Source of the DNA: a virus
Virus record (IMG/VR): IMGVR_UViG_3300031886_000044
Coordinates: 1 to 23,574 of that record
Strand: one strand, 5' to 3'
Length of the DNA: 23,574 bases
Shown: positions 7,893 through 16,399 of the stretch, piece after piece
Numbering within the stretch: position 1 is the stretch's first letter
Layout of the letters: each line of letters opens with the position of its first letter
The notes under the pieces: model-generated
The model's input: only the letters and a program-made list of their open reading frames with translations
The model's database searches: none
Told to the model about the DNA's origin: nothing
Program-made: the position numbers and the translations under genes

Positions 7893-9557
7893 ATGGCAGA
7901 CTTTTGGAGAGGGTTCGGAGAAGGCTTTGGGAGAAGCTATGAGAGCAGCTTTGAATCCGCATCTAAGCGGCTTGAGGAGCGGCGTAAGCTGGAGAGAGCT
8001 GCGAAGGCGGCGAGGGAGAAAGCTGTTTCCGGACTGATGGCCCAAGGAAGGGGGATAGAACTGCATGGTGGTAACCCAAGGGAATTGTTCAGCAAGGGGG
8101 AGCGCGATGCCGCCGACTTGGCCTTGGGGCCGACAAAAGGAGGGGTTAGGTCGGATGGGTTAACCCCTATACTTCCCGAGATGCAGCGTGCTCCATTCAA
8201 GGACATGGTTAGCGGTGCGACTAAGTCACAGATAGATGCAGCCGCAGCCTTTGGCCCTTCTTTAGCAGAGCAGTTGAAGGCTGATAAAACTGCCCTTAAA
8301 GCCAAGTGGGAGTCGGAGGGTGCTAACCTAGCCAGCCCGAACAATGACTTCAAGATACCCCAAAAAGCTTTGGAAGGGATTCCTAAGGATCAGAGAGAGT
8401 CTATGGAAAAAGGGGCCGCAAAGGTGGAGAATGAGGCTCTTAAAGGGCTTAAGGTGGCAGTTTATGAGAACTTGGACAGGGGAGTTCAAGCCTTTATGGA
8501 TAGGCGGAATTATACTGGAGTCCCCGCCACTAGGGAAGATACACGACAAGATATAGAGTCGATGCCTTTGCGGGATCAAGTGGCAATACTCTCGCAAGAC
8601 AATCTTGCAGATTTTGAAAAGAATAATAAAGTTCTAGCTGAATACAACACCATCTTTAAAAATCCCTACACTCTCCCCGCCAGCGATATTGCCAATGAAC
8701 TCAACTTAATGGGAGAGGTCAGTAGGTCGGCAAAAGTTTTGAAGGAAGCAGGTGAAAATGATCCGAAACGGGAAGAGCTAGATGCTGCTTACCGGAATGC
8801 TAAGGTTGAACTAGCGAAGCTGCGAGGCAAGGCGGAGGTGAATTACGAAGGAATTAAGAATGAGATTGCAGAGTACCATAAACTAGAAGGGCAAAAAGAT
8901 GCACAAAGGAAGCTGATATGGGATACGAATGCTAGGGCAGCAATCGCTAGGGTTGATGAGTTCAAGAAGATTATTGATCCGGAATCCTTTGAAGGGGGCG
9001 AAGAAGGTAGCTTCGATGATCCAAAGTCATTGTACAGAACCACCTACTTCAAGGAGGTTAAAGACCCCGTTACAGAGGAAACGTACACAGATGTTGTCCC
9101 CGATTTTTACCCGTGGCTCAATAAGTTTAATATGCGCGTTCCGTCCCCACCCGCCGCTGGCCTTGGAACCGTTATCAATATAGGAACAGGGGGGCGACAA
9201 GAGTCTATTGTCTATATGCCGGAAGGCGTAGCAACGGATGCGAAAGGACAGAAGCCCCTAGAAGATGAGGTGGAAGGGCCGGAGACGGTAGTGTTTGAGA
9301 GGGAGAGGCGTAAAAGCAACATGACGAAAGCCCAAAGAGATATAATCGATAAGGCGAGGAAGTCTTTCAAGAGTTCTTCCAAACCGAAGGAGATACAAGG
9401 GCGCACTGTAAAATCTTCTTACGACATCAAGACAGACGAGAGGATAGAGGATGAGGAGAGGGAGTGGCTTTTAAACCAAGAAGAAGAGGTTATCTTCACT
9501 AATGAGCGTGGTGAAGAGTTTGTTAGGATAAAGGACACGATTTACAGGCTTAAATAA
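7893..9557 (+). CDS. Hypothetical virion-module protein, 554 aa
   Basis: Starts ATG with a good RBS (AAGGAG, nine bases upstream), 12 bases after the previous stop. The N-terminus (WRGFGEGFGRSYESSFESASKRLEERRKLERAAKAAREKA) is Gly/Ser-rich then strongly helical and charged. The middle is mostly helical with many Lys/Glu pairs, and residues near 370-440 look beta-rich. The C-terminus (EEVIFTNERGEEFVRIKDTIYRLK) resembles a small beta-hairpin. No family was recognised. Between two large putative internal virion proteins, it is most likely a virion component such as the middle member of a three-protein ejection set. That is inference from order and size only. Confidence 0.5.
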   Translation: MADFWRGFGEGFGRSYESSFESASKRLEERRKLERAAKAAREKAVSGLMAQGRGIELHGGNPRELFSKGERDAADLALGPTKGGVRSDGLTPILPEMQRAPFKDMVSGATKSQIDAAAAFGPSLAEQLKADKTALKAKWESEGANLASPNNDFKIPQKALEGIPKDQRESMEKGAAKVENEALKGLKVAVYENLDRGVQAFMDRRNYTGVPATREDTRQDIESMPLRDQVAILSQDNLADFEKNNKVLAEYNTIFKNPYTLPASDIANELNLMGEVSRSAKVLKEAGENDPKREELDAAYRNAKVELAKLRGKAEVNYEGIKNEIAEYHKLEGQKDAQRKLIWDTNARAAIARVDEFKKIIDPESFEGGEEGSFDDPKSLYRTTYFKEVKDPVTEETYTDVVPDFYPWLNKFNMRVPSPPAAGLGTVINIGTGGRQESIVYMPEGVATDAKGQKPLEDEVEGPETVVFERERRKSNMTKAQRDIIDKARKSFKSSSKPKEIQGRTVKSSYDIKTDERIEDEEREWLLNQEEEVIFTNERGEEFVRIKDTIYRLK

Positions 9558-9559
9558 TT

Positions 9560-12500
9560 ATGGCTGACAAAAATTCAGTTCTGTCATTCAAGAACCTTCG
9601 ACCCAAAGAGGAAGAGGAGGAAGAGGAGAAAGAGAAGCTGTCCTTCAAAAACCTTCGACCAAAAGAGGAGCCAAAGCCAAAGCCGGATACAGACTCAGAG
9701 GGATACCGCCATCGAGTTGACATACGAAGAAGGGGTGCAGGGGCTGGGAGAAGAAAGGACACCCCGCGACAGTTGGGGCGCGATCTTTACCCCGAAGCTT
9801 TCCCCGAAAGAGAAGTTCCTTCACCTGTCCAATCAGTCATTGACACTCTAAGAGGAGGAACCCCAAAGGAGGTTGTTAAAGCCTATGAGGAGGGTAAGGG
9901 CGGCAGGGATAGTTGGCTGGGCAAGCTTGCTGGTTCTATGAATGTTTTGTTCGGTGAAGATGTTGGACGGATAAAGGCGTTGGAGGAGGACACGGAAGTC
10001 CCGCTCACAGGGGGGAAGGTAATAGGATTTAATGCTGCTAGAAGGAAGATAGCCAAGAATCAGAAAGAGTTTCATAAGCAATTTCCGGAAGGGTCGAAGG
10101 CTAGATTGGTTGGCGACACGGCCACTGGTATAGCAAATGAATCCATCAATCTGATTCAGACAATCGGAGGCACTAGGGGAGGGCTTGCCACTTTGGGGTT
10201 TGGAGGAGTCTTGAGGCTCCTAAAGGGCGGAGGAAAAGCAACATCAAATGTGACCCATGCCACCTTCGCAACAACCATCATGGATGGGGTTAACGAGAGC
10301 AAGGATCAAGTCGCAGATGTGTTTCACGGGGTTAATGAGGACGGGACTCCAAAGTACTCTGACACAGAGAAAGCGGAGACTGCATTCGGCATAACTGCCG
10401 CCGCCGCCTTCACAGCCGCGCTCACCCACGGAACAGTTAAGGATATTGCCTTCTTAAAGGAGCACGGTGTCCGTAAGGGAATGCCTCCCAAGGAGGCATC
10501 AAAGGCTTTAAGAAAAATAAAGGCAATAGGATTTAAGGCTACTGAGAAGGTGGAGAAAGTGATGGAGGCGGCTAAGGCTGAAAAGCCTAAGCTCGACACT
10601 GAACCAAAGCAGATACCTCTTCTACTGGATGAACCTATCTCAGAGCTTGTGCCAAAGGTTGCTGAAGCACAGCAGATTGGAAGGATGAAGGGTGATAAGC
10701 CTATCGGTGTAGAAGAAGAGGCAGCAATACCTGTTCCCGATATTCCTATAAAGGAGGTTGAGGTGTCTCCGGAGGTTCCGCTAAGGGACGTAGAAGCCGC
10801 TCCGGAACCTAAGCCTATGGTAGACCCCGTCATGAGGAAAGACCTTGAGATGAGGAAAGACCTTGAGATTAGGAAGGATCAGCCTGTTGTTGAGGCTTTA
10901 AAGGAGGAAAAGATTGAGGATGCCGCTCTTAAAGGGCCACCCGTAGCCCCTCCCAAGCCCCCGGAAGTAGCTGAAGCTATGAGTGAGCCTAACTTGGGCG
11001 TAAAGACTATCGTCAAGAGGTCTATTGATAGACTGAGAGCGGAGGGTACAAAGGAAGCCTCTGAGCTTGCTGACTTGATTGAGGCAGACCCGCGATCTTA
11101 TTACGAAGTTTTACCAAGCAGAGAGATATCAAAGTCCGTTGGGGAGATAACTGACATAAATCAGATTAACGATCTGATTGCAGGGAAAAATGCCAAAAGC
11201 ATAGAGACCATGCTTATGACTCAGAAAGAGAATATACTCTATGATAAGTGGAAGAAGGGTGAGGTTCCGGAGTCTGAGTACAGGGATGCGGTGCAAGCCA
11301 CTGCTGAGAAGGGCAAACATTACGGACAGCAAATAGAGCAGATGAAGCACTTGAGGGAGGGTCGCACTGATGTGATCCTTGACCGCATAGATGCCATAAG
11401 AAAGAAGGAAGGGCTTCCTGCTCTTGAGGGGAGCGTAAGGAAGGACTTAACCAAGCTCATTGATGCGTCGAGGGAAGCTAATAAAAGAAAGAATGACGCT
11501 GAAGAGGTGTGGGTTAAGGATAAGAGCGACAAGAATTTTCACAAGGCTTACGATGCTTTCGTTGAGGCTGAGAATGCCGTGGCAAAGCAATATAGATTCT
11601 TGGCTGACTATAACCCGAAGCTATGGACTGATATTTATGTCTCCCATTTACAAGGGAACTTCCTAACCCCAGCAACTCTCGCTGTTAACGTGGTTGGAAA
11701 CATTGTTCCTATCCCTCTAAGGGCTATGAGCAGGGCAATGACAAAAGGGATCGACCTCTTTGATAACCTGCTCTTATCTAAGGGAAGGAAAAGTGAGCTG
11801 GACGCATTGAAGGAAGAGTTCTCTGCAATGGAAAAGACTGATCCTGCAAGAAAGAAAGTTGCCCAAGATATAGCGAGACTACAGGCTAAGTTAGAACCTC
11901 AGATCGGACTTTCGCCAGTAAAGGGAACTTTTGATAAGTGGGCTAAGGGATTCGCTTGGGAAGGGTGGGGCTTGAAGAGATTGAAGAAGACTCTTGGGGC
12001 TGTCATCGAGGGAGACACGGTCAAGGCGAAAAGGGAGCTGAACAATGCAGCCTATGATGATGCGTTATCCTCACTCGTCTTCGGGCAGAGGGTTAATCAA
12101 TACGAGGTTGGGTCTACTTCACCAAATCCGATACCCACAAGCCCTATGAACCATCATCGCGCTTGGTACAGGATGTACAAGAAGCAGACTCCACGATCAT
12201 TGCGGGATATTGGTGATTTTGCGAAGGATTTTGTGGAGGGGACAACTGGGATCGCTCCCGACATGATTTTTAGGTTCTTGGCTATGGGAGACTTGCCGTT
12301 CAGAAGAGGGGAAACGCATAGGCTTATCAGAGAGTACGGAGAGAGTAAAGGATGGAGCGATGGAGACATATCCAAGGCTCAGTTACATCCGGAGCTTCTT
12401 ATAAACAAGAAAGACCTTGCGCGGATAAGGAACGAAGGTCTTAAGGCAACCTTTCAGAATGAAAACGCAGTAACTGAATTTCTTGCAGGTATTAACCAAT

Positions 12501-14077
12501 GGCTCAAGAAGCCGACACACAGGGGCAAGTCAAGTAAGGTGACGGATGCCTTGGGCAGAACGGCTTACGCTGGGTACAGAACAATAACTCCGTACCAAAA
12601 GACGCTTGTTAATATACTCGGGGAACACGCTGGATACACTCCTCTCGGGTTCATGGAGTTTGCCATTAGAGGGTCTATGGCGAAAGATAAGGGTGGATTT
12701 GCTTCAAGGGATGCGAAGATGGCTTTAGGCAGGGCAATGACTGGAACGACTCTGTACTTCGCCACAAAGCTTATGATGGAGAAGGGGATAATTGAGGTTC
12801 AACCGGAGATGACAAGATCGGATGAGACAGGCGAGCGTTACTTGGCTGACTCGATATTCCCTCACGGCTCCATAAACCTAACCAAGCTAGAGGAATGGGC
12901 GGGTGGCTATGACCGAAAGGGAGATGAAAAGCATTTTAGGAAAGGGGATAAAACCATAGGGCTTGAGAGAGGAGGTGGCCCATTAGGTTATATGCTTCTT
13001 GCCAATGCCGCCTTAGCAAAGCAGATGGAGGATATGCCGAAGGAGGAGAGGAAGAAGATAGAGGATTCTTGGATTAAGATGATGTGGCAAAATGAAAAAG
13101 GAAGAATGGAGTCCGTAGGGGAATTCATACTTCACAAGAGCTTTGCCACAAACCTCCGAAGGCTGGTAAACAACATGGCGCACAATGATGTTAATGAGTG
13201 GTGGGATAAAGCCCTCAGACCGATAGCCGAAGCGATGCCAACCGCAGTTGTTCCAAATACGGCTGACTGGTTCTATAAAAAGAACTCTAAATACAAGAGG
13301 AGATACAAGGCAGACAGTTTTGATGAAGCCTTAATAACCGCCTACAGAAAAAAGATGGGAGCACTTGGCTTGCTTGAGCTTGACGACCCGTTTCATGTGG
13401 ATATGTGGGGCCGCAGACTAAGGTCGCTCCCGCACGGGGCAAAGGAGGAGGACAGACTCGCACATCATGTGTTCGGAACGATGGCTCCGAAAGAAATGTT
13501 CCCCGACCCCGAATCAAACGAGGTTTACAGACTTTGGAGGGACAGCAATGACTCGCTACTCGCTCCAGCCCCTTTAAGCAAGGGTCTTATCCATAAAGGG
13601 GAGACATATGATTTGAACAAGGATCAGTACGCAATGCTTCAAGAGCTTGTGGGTAGGGCGCGACTGAATGGAGTGCCGAGGATTCAGTACAGCCCCACAA
13701 AAGGCGGGGGAATAAAGATGGAAATTCACCAAAGCTTGGGAGGAGTTAAGGATTGGGTGAACGACTTTGGCGGTAAAAGAGTTGCCAACACGCCGAACGG
13801 AATGCCGGACGGCTTGAAGTGGGTGGACAGACCGGACTTCACAAAGAGGGTGGACGGGAAGATCGTGGGAGTACAGGGTAAGGATGACATAATAAAGGAC
13901 ATCTTTAAGAAGGCTCGCGCATACGGAAAGAATGAGCTTTTTAAAATTGCAACTGACGAGAGCTACAAGCAGAGGTTCGGGGATAGAGCAAAACAATACT
14001 CTTGGAACCTTGATAAGATTCAAGACCTCAAGCCAGTACCGAAAAGGTCGGGCAGGGAATACGAGACTTACGACTAA
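9560..14077 (+). CDS. Giant internal virion protein / large polyvalent-type protein
   Basis: A 1505-aa protein beginning two bases after the previous stop with a weak RBS. The N-terminus has the motif LSFKNLRPKEE twice (residues 8-18 and 27-37) around a Glu tract. Residues about 335-480 are a Pro/Glu/Lys-rich linker with a tandem MRKDLE repeat. From about 690 to 1080 it shows patterns of phage large polyvalent and internal virion proteins: GNFLTPATLAVNVVGN (about 700-714), then PYQKTLVNILGEHAGYTPLG and GGFASRDAKMALGRAMTGTTLY (about 1010-1070) before a hydrophobic stretch. No lytic transglycosylase active-site motif was found in it. A role in DNA ejection is inferred from size, family resemblance and place. 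Its TAA stop is the first three bases of a 20-bp palindrome. Confidence 0.6.
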   Translation: MADKNSVLSFKNLRPKEEEEEEEKEKLSFKNLRPKEEPKPKPDTDSEGYRHRVDIRRRGAGAGRRKDTPRQLGRDLYPEAFPEREVPSPVQSVIDTLRGGTPKEVVKAYEEGKGGRDSWLGKLAGSMNVLFGEDVGRIKALEEDTEVPLTGGKVIGFNAARRKIAKNQKEFHKQFPEGSKARLVGDTATGIANESINLIQTIGGTRGGLATLGFGGVLRLLKGGGKATSNVTHATFATTIMDGVNESKDQVADVFHGVNEDGTPKYSDTEKAETAFGITAAAAFTAALTHGTVKDIAFLKEHGVRKGMPPKEASKALRKIKAIGFKATEKVEKVMEAAKAEKPKLDTEPKQIPLLLDEPISELVPKVAEAQQIGRMKGDKPIGVEEEAAIPVPDIPIKEVEVSPEVPLRDVEAAPEPKPMVDPVMRKDLEMRKDLEIRKDQPVVEALKEEKIEDAALKGPPVAPPKPPEVAEAMSEPNLGVKTIVKRSIDRLRAEGTKEASELADLIEADPRSYYEVLPSREISKSVGEITDINQINDLIAGKNAKSIETMLMTQKENILYDKWKKGEVPESEYRDAVQATAEKGKHYGQQIEQMKHLREGRTDVILDRIDAIRKKEGLPALEGSVRKDLTKLIDASREANKRKNDAEEVWVKDKSDKNFHKAYDAFVEAENAVAKQYRFLADYNPKLWTDIYVSHLQGNFLTPATLAVNVVGNIVPIPLRAMSRAMTKGIDLFDNLLLSKGRKSELDALKEEFSAMEKTDPARKKVAQDIARLQAKLEPQIGLSPVKGTFDKWAKGFAWEGWGLKRLKKTLGAVIEGDTVKAKRELNNAAYDDALSSLVFGQRVNQYEVGSTSPNPIPTSPMNHHRAWYRMYKKQTPRSLRDIGDFAKDFVEGTTGIAPDMIFRFLAMGDLPFRRGETHRLIREYGESKGWSDGDISKAQLHPELLINKKDLARIRNEGLKATFQNENAVTEFLAGINQWLKKPTHRGKSSKVTDALGRTAYAGYRTITPYQKTLVNILGEHAGYTPLGFMEFAIRGSMAKDKGGFASRDAKMALGRAMTGTTLYFATKLMMEKGIIEVQPEMTRSDETGERYLADSIFPHGSINLTKLEEWAGGYDRKGDEKHFRKGDKTIGLERGGGPLGYMLLANAALAKQMEDMPKEERKKIEDSWIKMMWQNEKGRMESVGEFILHKSFATNLRRLVNNMAHNDVNEWWDKALRPIAEAMPTAVVPNTADWFYKKNSKYKRRYKADSFDEALITAYRKKMGALGLLELDDPFHVDMWGRRLRSLPHGAKEEDRLAHHVFGTMAPKEMFPDPESNEVYRLWRDSNDSLLAPAPLSKGLIHKGETYDLNKDQYAMLQELVGRARLNGVPRIQYSPTKGGGIKMEIHQSLGGVKDWVNDFGGKRVANTPNGMPDGLKWVDRPDFTKRVDGKIVGVQGKDDIIKDIFKKARAYGKNELFKIATDESYKQRFGDRAKQYSWNLDKIQDLKPVPKRSGREYETYD
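10832..10867 (+). repeat. Tandem 18-bp repeat, two exact copies plus a third degenerate copy
   Basis: ATGAGGAAAGACCTTGAG is repeated exactly at 10832-10849 and 10850-10867, followed by ATTAGGAAGGAT. The repeats encode MRKDLE-MRKDLE-IRKD in the linker of the 1505-aa protein and keep frame. Probably recent slippage in an unstructured spacer. Confidence 0.9.
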
Positions 14078-14094
14078 GTGTTCGCGAACACTTA
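14075..14094. promoter_or_regulatory. Perfect 20-bp palindrome, candidate operator
   Basis: TAAGTGTTCGCGAACACTTA is an exact palindrome. Its first three bases are the stop codon of the 1505-aa gene and it ends 21 bases before the next start (14116). No T-run follows on either strand, so it is not an intrinsic terminator. A near copy occurs at 20389-20408 beside the regulator promoter. Candidate binding site for the phage RHH protein (inference). Confidence 0.55.
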
Positions 14095-14115
14095 ACAGGG
14101 AAATGCAAAGGGTGG

Positions 14116-14556
14116 ATGGACAAAGAGACGAAGAGAACAGGGAGCGTTGCGGAGCTTGCTGTATCTGCCAAGCTCGTATCCTTGGGCTATAACGTAAGCA
14201 TACCTTTCGGGGAATTACCTTACGACATAGTAGCTGAGAAGGGTGGGAAGCTGATTCGGGTACAAGTCAAGAGCGCAACATTATCCAAGTACGGCAGCTA
14301 CCGCTGCTCGCTTACGCATGGCAGCGGGAGCATCAAGACAAAGTACACGAAGGATGTGTGCGACTTGATGATCCTCTATGCCCCTTACTCACAAGACTAC
14401 GCAGACATACCCGATGACGGGTTCTACGTTATCCCCGTCAAGGCGTTGATGAAGAAGAACGCCTATCACGCAACCCTGCACCCGTCCGGTATGGGTAAAG
14501 GTAATAGGAAGATATGTAAATGGGAGGAGTTCAGAGATGGGTGGGAAGGTATTTAA
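14116..14556 (+). CDS. PD-(D/E)XK-fold nuclease, small
   Basis: A 146-aa protein. The N-terminus matches the core of small PD-(D/E)XK endonucleases of the PDDEXK_11 / intron-endonuclease-like type: TGSVAELAVSAKLVSLGYNVSIPF with Glu13 in the first helix, PYDIVAEKGGKLIRVQVKSA with Asp37 and Gln50-x-Lys52. The QxK form of the third motif is known in this superfamily. Asp37 and Lys52 would bind metal and activate water. RBS AAAGGGTGG lies just before ATG. The gene follows the palindrome, which could allow separate control from the virion genes. It may process DNA or act in host takeover; the substrate is unknown. Confidence 0.6.
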   Translation: MDKETKRTGSVAELAVSAKLVSLGYNVSIPFGELPYDIVAEKGGKLIRVQVKSATLSKYGSYRCSLTHGSGSIKTKYTKDVCDLMILYAPYSQDYADIPDDGFYVIPVKALMKKNAYHATLHPSGMGKGNRKICKWEEFRDGWEGI

Positions 14557-14803
14557 GAACAAGTTCCCCAAGTGTTGGATCGGGGAGAGGGTGGAAGTCC
14601 AATGGCTTGACCCTGCTGGATTCGTTCAGTCAGAGCTATCGAAGGTGAAGCCTTTCATATGTATAACCAATGGAATCCTAATAGCCATTAAGGATGATTA
14701 TATAATCATGTGTTCGGGACACTATCCCGAGGACGAAAAAGACCCCATCGTTGACGCTACTGCGATAACGAAGGGGTGTGTTACTAGGATCAGCCGTGTC
14801 TAG
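14537..14803 (+). CDS. Small hypothetical protein, 88 aa
   Basis: Starts ATG inside the nuclease gene (20-base overlap) with a strong RBS GGAGGAG ten bases upstream. Beta-rich throughout: RVEVQWLDPAGFVQ, PFICITNGILIAIKDDYIIMCSGHY, then ITKGCVTRI. The pattern (a V.W.D start, a central G-I-L-I turn, and a C-terminal I..I stretch) resembles widespread small phage proteins of unknown function. The stop TAG (14801-14803) overlaps the stop of the convergent leftward gene within CTAG. No function is assigned. Confidence 0.6.
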   Translation: MGGKVFKNKFPKCWIGERVEVQWLDPAGFVQSELSKVKPFICITNGILIAIKDDYIIMCSGHYPEDEKDPIVDATAITKGCVTRISRV

Positions 14804-15021
14804 ATGGATGCGGTAATGAGACAGAGAACCTTCCCTCTCTGCTTACCGAGCTGGTAGTATTCCTTCTTGGCTTCTTCATTGCCCCAGCGATACTCGCCGC
14901 CAGCCACTTCGCTCCTATGCCAAATCAACTTCTTGCGTCTCTCATCTATACAATCCAAGACCTGCCGTAGCTCCCATATTGAGTAGGGCTTCTTCACTGG
15001 GCGAGTTTCATCGAATAACAT
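14800..15021 (-). CDS. Small hypothetical protein, last gene of the leftward unit
   Basis: A 73-aa protein. ATG at 15021 is preferred over TTG at 15027 because the RBS GGAGG then sits nine bases upstream. Mostly helical and basic: PYSIWELRQVLDCIDERRKKLIWHR, then EAKKEYYQLGKQRGKVLCLI. It overlaps the end of the DnaA-like gene and is the last gene before the convergent virion block. No family recognised. Confidence 0.55.
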   Translation of the reverse strand: MLFDETRPVKKPYSIWELRQVLDCIDERRKKLIWHRSEVAGGEYRWGNEEAKKEYYQLGKQRGKVLCLITASI

Positions 15022-15430
15022 TTTCAAGCTCCTCCGTTACCTCAAGCATCTTCTTGTGCATAAGCTCCTTCTCCCTCTCCCTGTAAGGCTTGTAAAACTT
15101 CTTGAAGTTGTGGAACGCATCGGTGATGCGCAGCGAGTATCCGTCATTCACGCACAACTCCAGTGCAGATTCAATCTTGTTGTAACCGTATAAAGCGGTA
15201 ACGTGATCCTTTCCCATCGAACACCCTATCCCCACAAAGCTCATGTCAGCTTTCCTAAGAAGCCAGTACACTGTTTGCCTTGCCATAGTAAGTCTCGTGT
15301 CTCCTCTTGGGACGTTCATTATCTCATCGGCATCAACATCGAACGAGATGCTCGAAGAGATGACGGCCATTCTTGTGAGGGTTAGCTCCCTCTCTGTTGG
15401 TTGTCTACTGTTTTTCATATCTCCTTTCAT
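15008..15430 (-). CDS. Stand-alone DnaA domain IV (origin-binding) protein
   Basis: A 140-aa protein. Residues about 33-90 match the C-terminal helix-turn-helix of DnaA, which reads the DnaA box: Met49-Ala50-Arg51-Gln52 followed by TVYWLLRKADMSFVGIGCSMGKDHVTALYGYNKI. This aligns with the ARQxAxYLxR, S...IG..FGgRDHTTV and KI features of the DnaA signature, keeping Arg51, Gln52, Ser64, Ile68-Gly69, Asp75-His76 and Thr78. No AAA+ ATPase domain is present, so it could bind DnaA boxes without opening DNA itself. The C-terminus is a charged helix. Start 15430 has a G-rich RBS; ATG at 15418 (MKNSRQ) is an alternative. It could recruit or block host DnaA, or bind a phage origin. Confidence 0.75.
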   Translation of the reverse strand: MKGDMKNSRQPTERELTLTRMAVISSSISFDVDADEIMNVPRGDTRLTMARQTVYWLLRKADMSFVGIGCSMGKDHVTALYGYNKIESALELCVNDGYSLRITDAFHNFKKFYKPYREREKELMHKKMLEVTEELENVIR

Positions 15431-15498
15431 TTAATCCCAACCCCTCCCCGCCGAACTGCAAGCAACGGAGAGAGGCTGAGAGGTTAGCATTGTTAGTG

Positions 15499-15801
15499 CT
15501 AGAATGGTGACGCTACGGCTGGAGCTTCTGCTGTTGCAGCAGCCTCAAGCTGAACGCCTTTCTGTACAGCCAAGCTGACACGAGGGGTTCCTTCTTGGTC
15601 TTCCTCGACCCATCCGGAGATGAAGAGGTTCACCAATCCGTTCTCGTCTGCTACGTCCTTCAGCAAATTAAGGTCTAGCTCAATGATCTTACCTTTATGG
15701 TCGGGTTCACTGCTTCCTTCACGCTTGCGGTCGTTCTTGTAGAGGTAACCCTTCTTGGCTACCTTCTCGTACTTATACTTCTTCCTTATTTCTTCGGGCA
15801 T
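15499..15801 (-). CDS. Small hypothetical protein, possibly OB- or SSB-like
   Basis: A 100-aa protein. ATG at 15801 is chosen because an upstream start at 15858 would overlap the nuclease gene by 53 bases, while this start has an RBS (AAAGAG) and leaves a four-base gap. The sequence KGYLYKNDRKREGSSEPDHKGKI, then NLFISGWVEEDQEGTPRVSLAVQKG, recalls small phage proteins with an L-(Y/F)-KN(D/E)K start, a GW central strand and a final Y/VSL strand. The C-terminal 20 residues are an Ala/Pro/Glu tail ending in Phe, like acidic tails of single-strand binding proteins but weakly so. Function uncertain. Confidence 0.5.
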   Translation of the reverse strand: MPEEIRKKYKYEKVAKKGYLYKNDRKREGSSEPDHKGKIIELDLNLLKDVADENGLVNLFISGWVEEDQEGTPRVSLAVQKGVQLEAAATAEAPAVASPF

Positions 15802-15805
15802 AATA

Positions 15806-16399
15806 CTATCTCTTTCGTACCTTCTCCTTGATCCAGTCTCCCCATTTATCCATCGCATCCACGATGGACAGTAACCGTTCCTTGACGGCGGGTGTTACGG
15901 GTTCATTGAGATTTATTGCTTTCATCGCCTCGACTTGTCCGGCGATGACATAGCTAAAGTGTTTGATTGCTGTACAGTTATCCTTTCGTGCACACCAGCG
16001 ACAGTAATCACACGGCCAAGGTGAGCGGGTGGGGTCGTTAACGGAGTCAACGATGGCGTATACTATACTCTCTGCTTCCTTTATATCAATATCAAAAGTC
16101 TCTACATCCCTGTAGCGTGAGTAAACGATGTGACATTTCAGCTTCTTATCCCCGAACTTCTGCATGACACCGAGTGCATACGCAGCCATCTGCTGCTTGT
16201 AGTCCCGCTTCATGCCTGTCTTGAGATCGAAGAGATGTCCCTTGCAGTAGGCATCCATGCTGCCGAAGCTGATCTCTTCATCATCGCGCATGATGGGAAC
16301 CTGCTGTTCACTGATAAGCTTCTTCCTCCCTGCCACTGACAGGATGTAGGATGCAGCCCACGCTATCTCATCGGGGTAATCCTTAACTGTCTTTGACAT
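15806..16399 (-). CDS. C-terminal half of a RecB/Cas4-like PD-(D/E)XK exonuclease
   Basis: A 197-aa protein carrying the catalytic core of the RecB/Cas4-like (DUF2800-like) nuclease family: GSMDAY with Asp49, FDLKTG with Asp58-x-Lys60, then Gln69/Gln70 and Tyr74 in the YKQQMAAYALG helix (the QxxxY motif). A C-terminal cysteine group follows at Cys130, Cys133, Cys136 and Cys142, as in the iron-sulfur cluster of AddB and Cas4, where one more Cys lies near the N-terminus. The N-terminal part with that Cys and the GTxxHE motif is missing and appears as the separate gene at 18120-18326. A TGA lies just upstream in frame, so this gene cannot be extended to include it. RBS GGAAGG. It overlaps the previous gene by 17 bases. 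Likely a recombination exonuclease. Confidence 0.7.
   Translation of the reverse strand: MSKTVKDYPDEIAWAASYILSVAGRKKLISEQQVPIMRDDEEISFGSMDAYCKGHLFDLKTGMKRDYKQQMAAYALGVMQKFGDKKLKCHIVYSRYRDVETFDIDIKEAESIVYAIVDSVNDPTRSPWPCDYCRWCARKDNCTAIKHFSYVIAGQVEAMKAINLNEPVTPAVKERLLSIVDAMDKWGDWIKEKVRKR

Noticed and set aside
10324-10833. 169-codon leftward open frame opposite the 1505-aa gene
   Set aside because: Low-complexity Ser/Ala/Thr/Gly-rich translation typical of an antisense shadow, with no RBS or family motif.
14075-14094. Palindrome as an intrinsic terminator for the virion genes
   Set aside because: No U-tract follows the hairpin on either strand (AACAGGG on the right), so termination is unlikely; kept as an operator candidate.
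15806-16399. Complete Cas4 protein of a CRISPR system
   Set aside because: No repeats, spacers or other cas genes in the window, and the N-terminal Cys/GTxxHE part is absent from this gene; a phage recombination nuclease half fits better.
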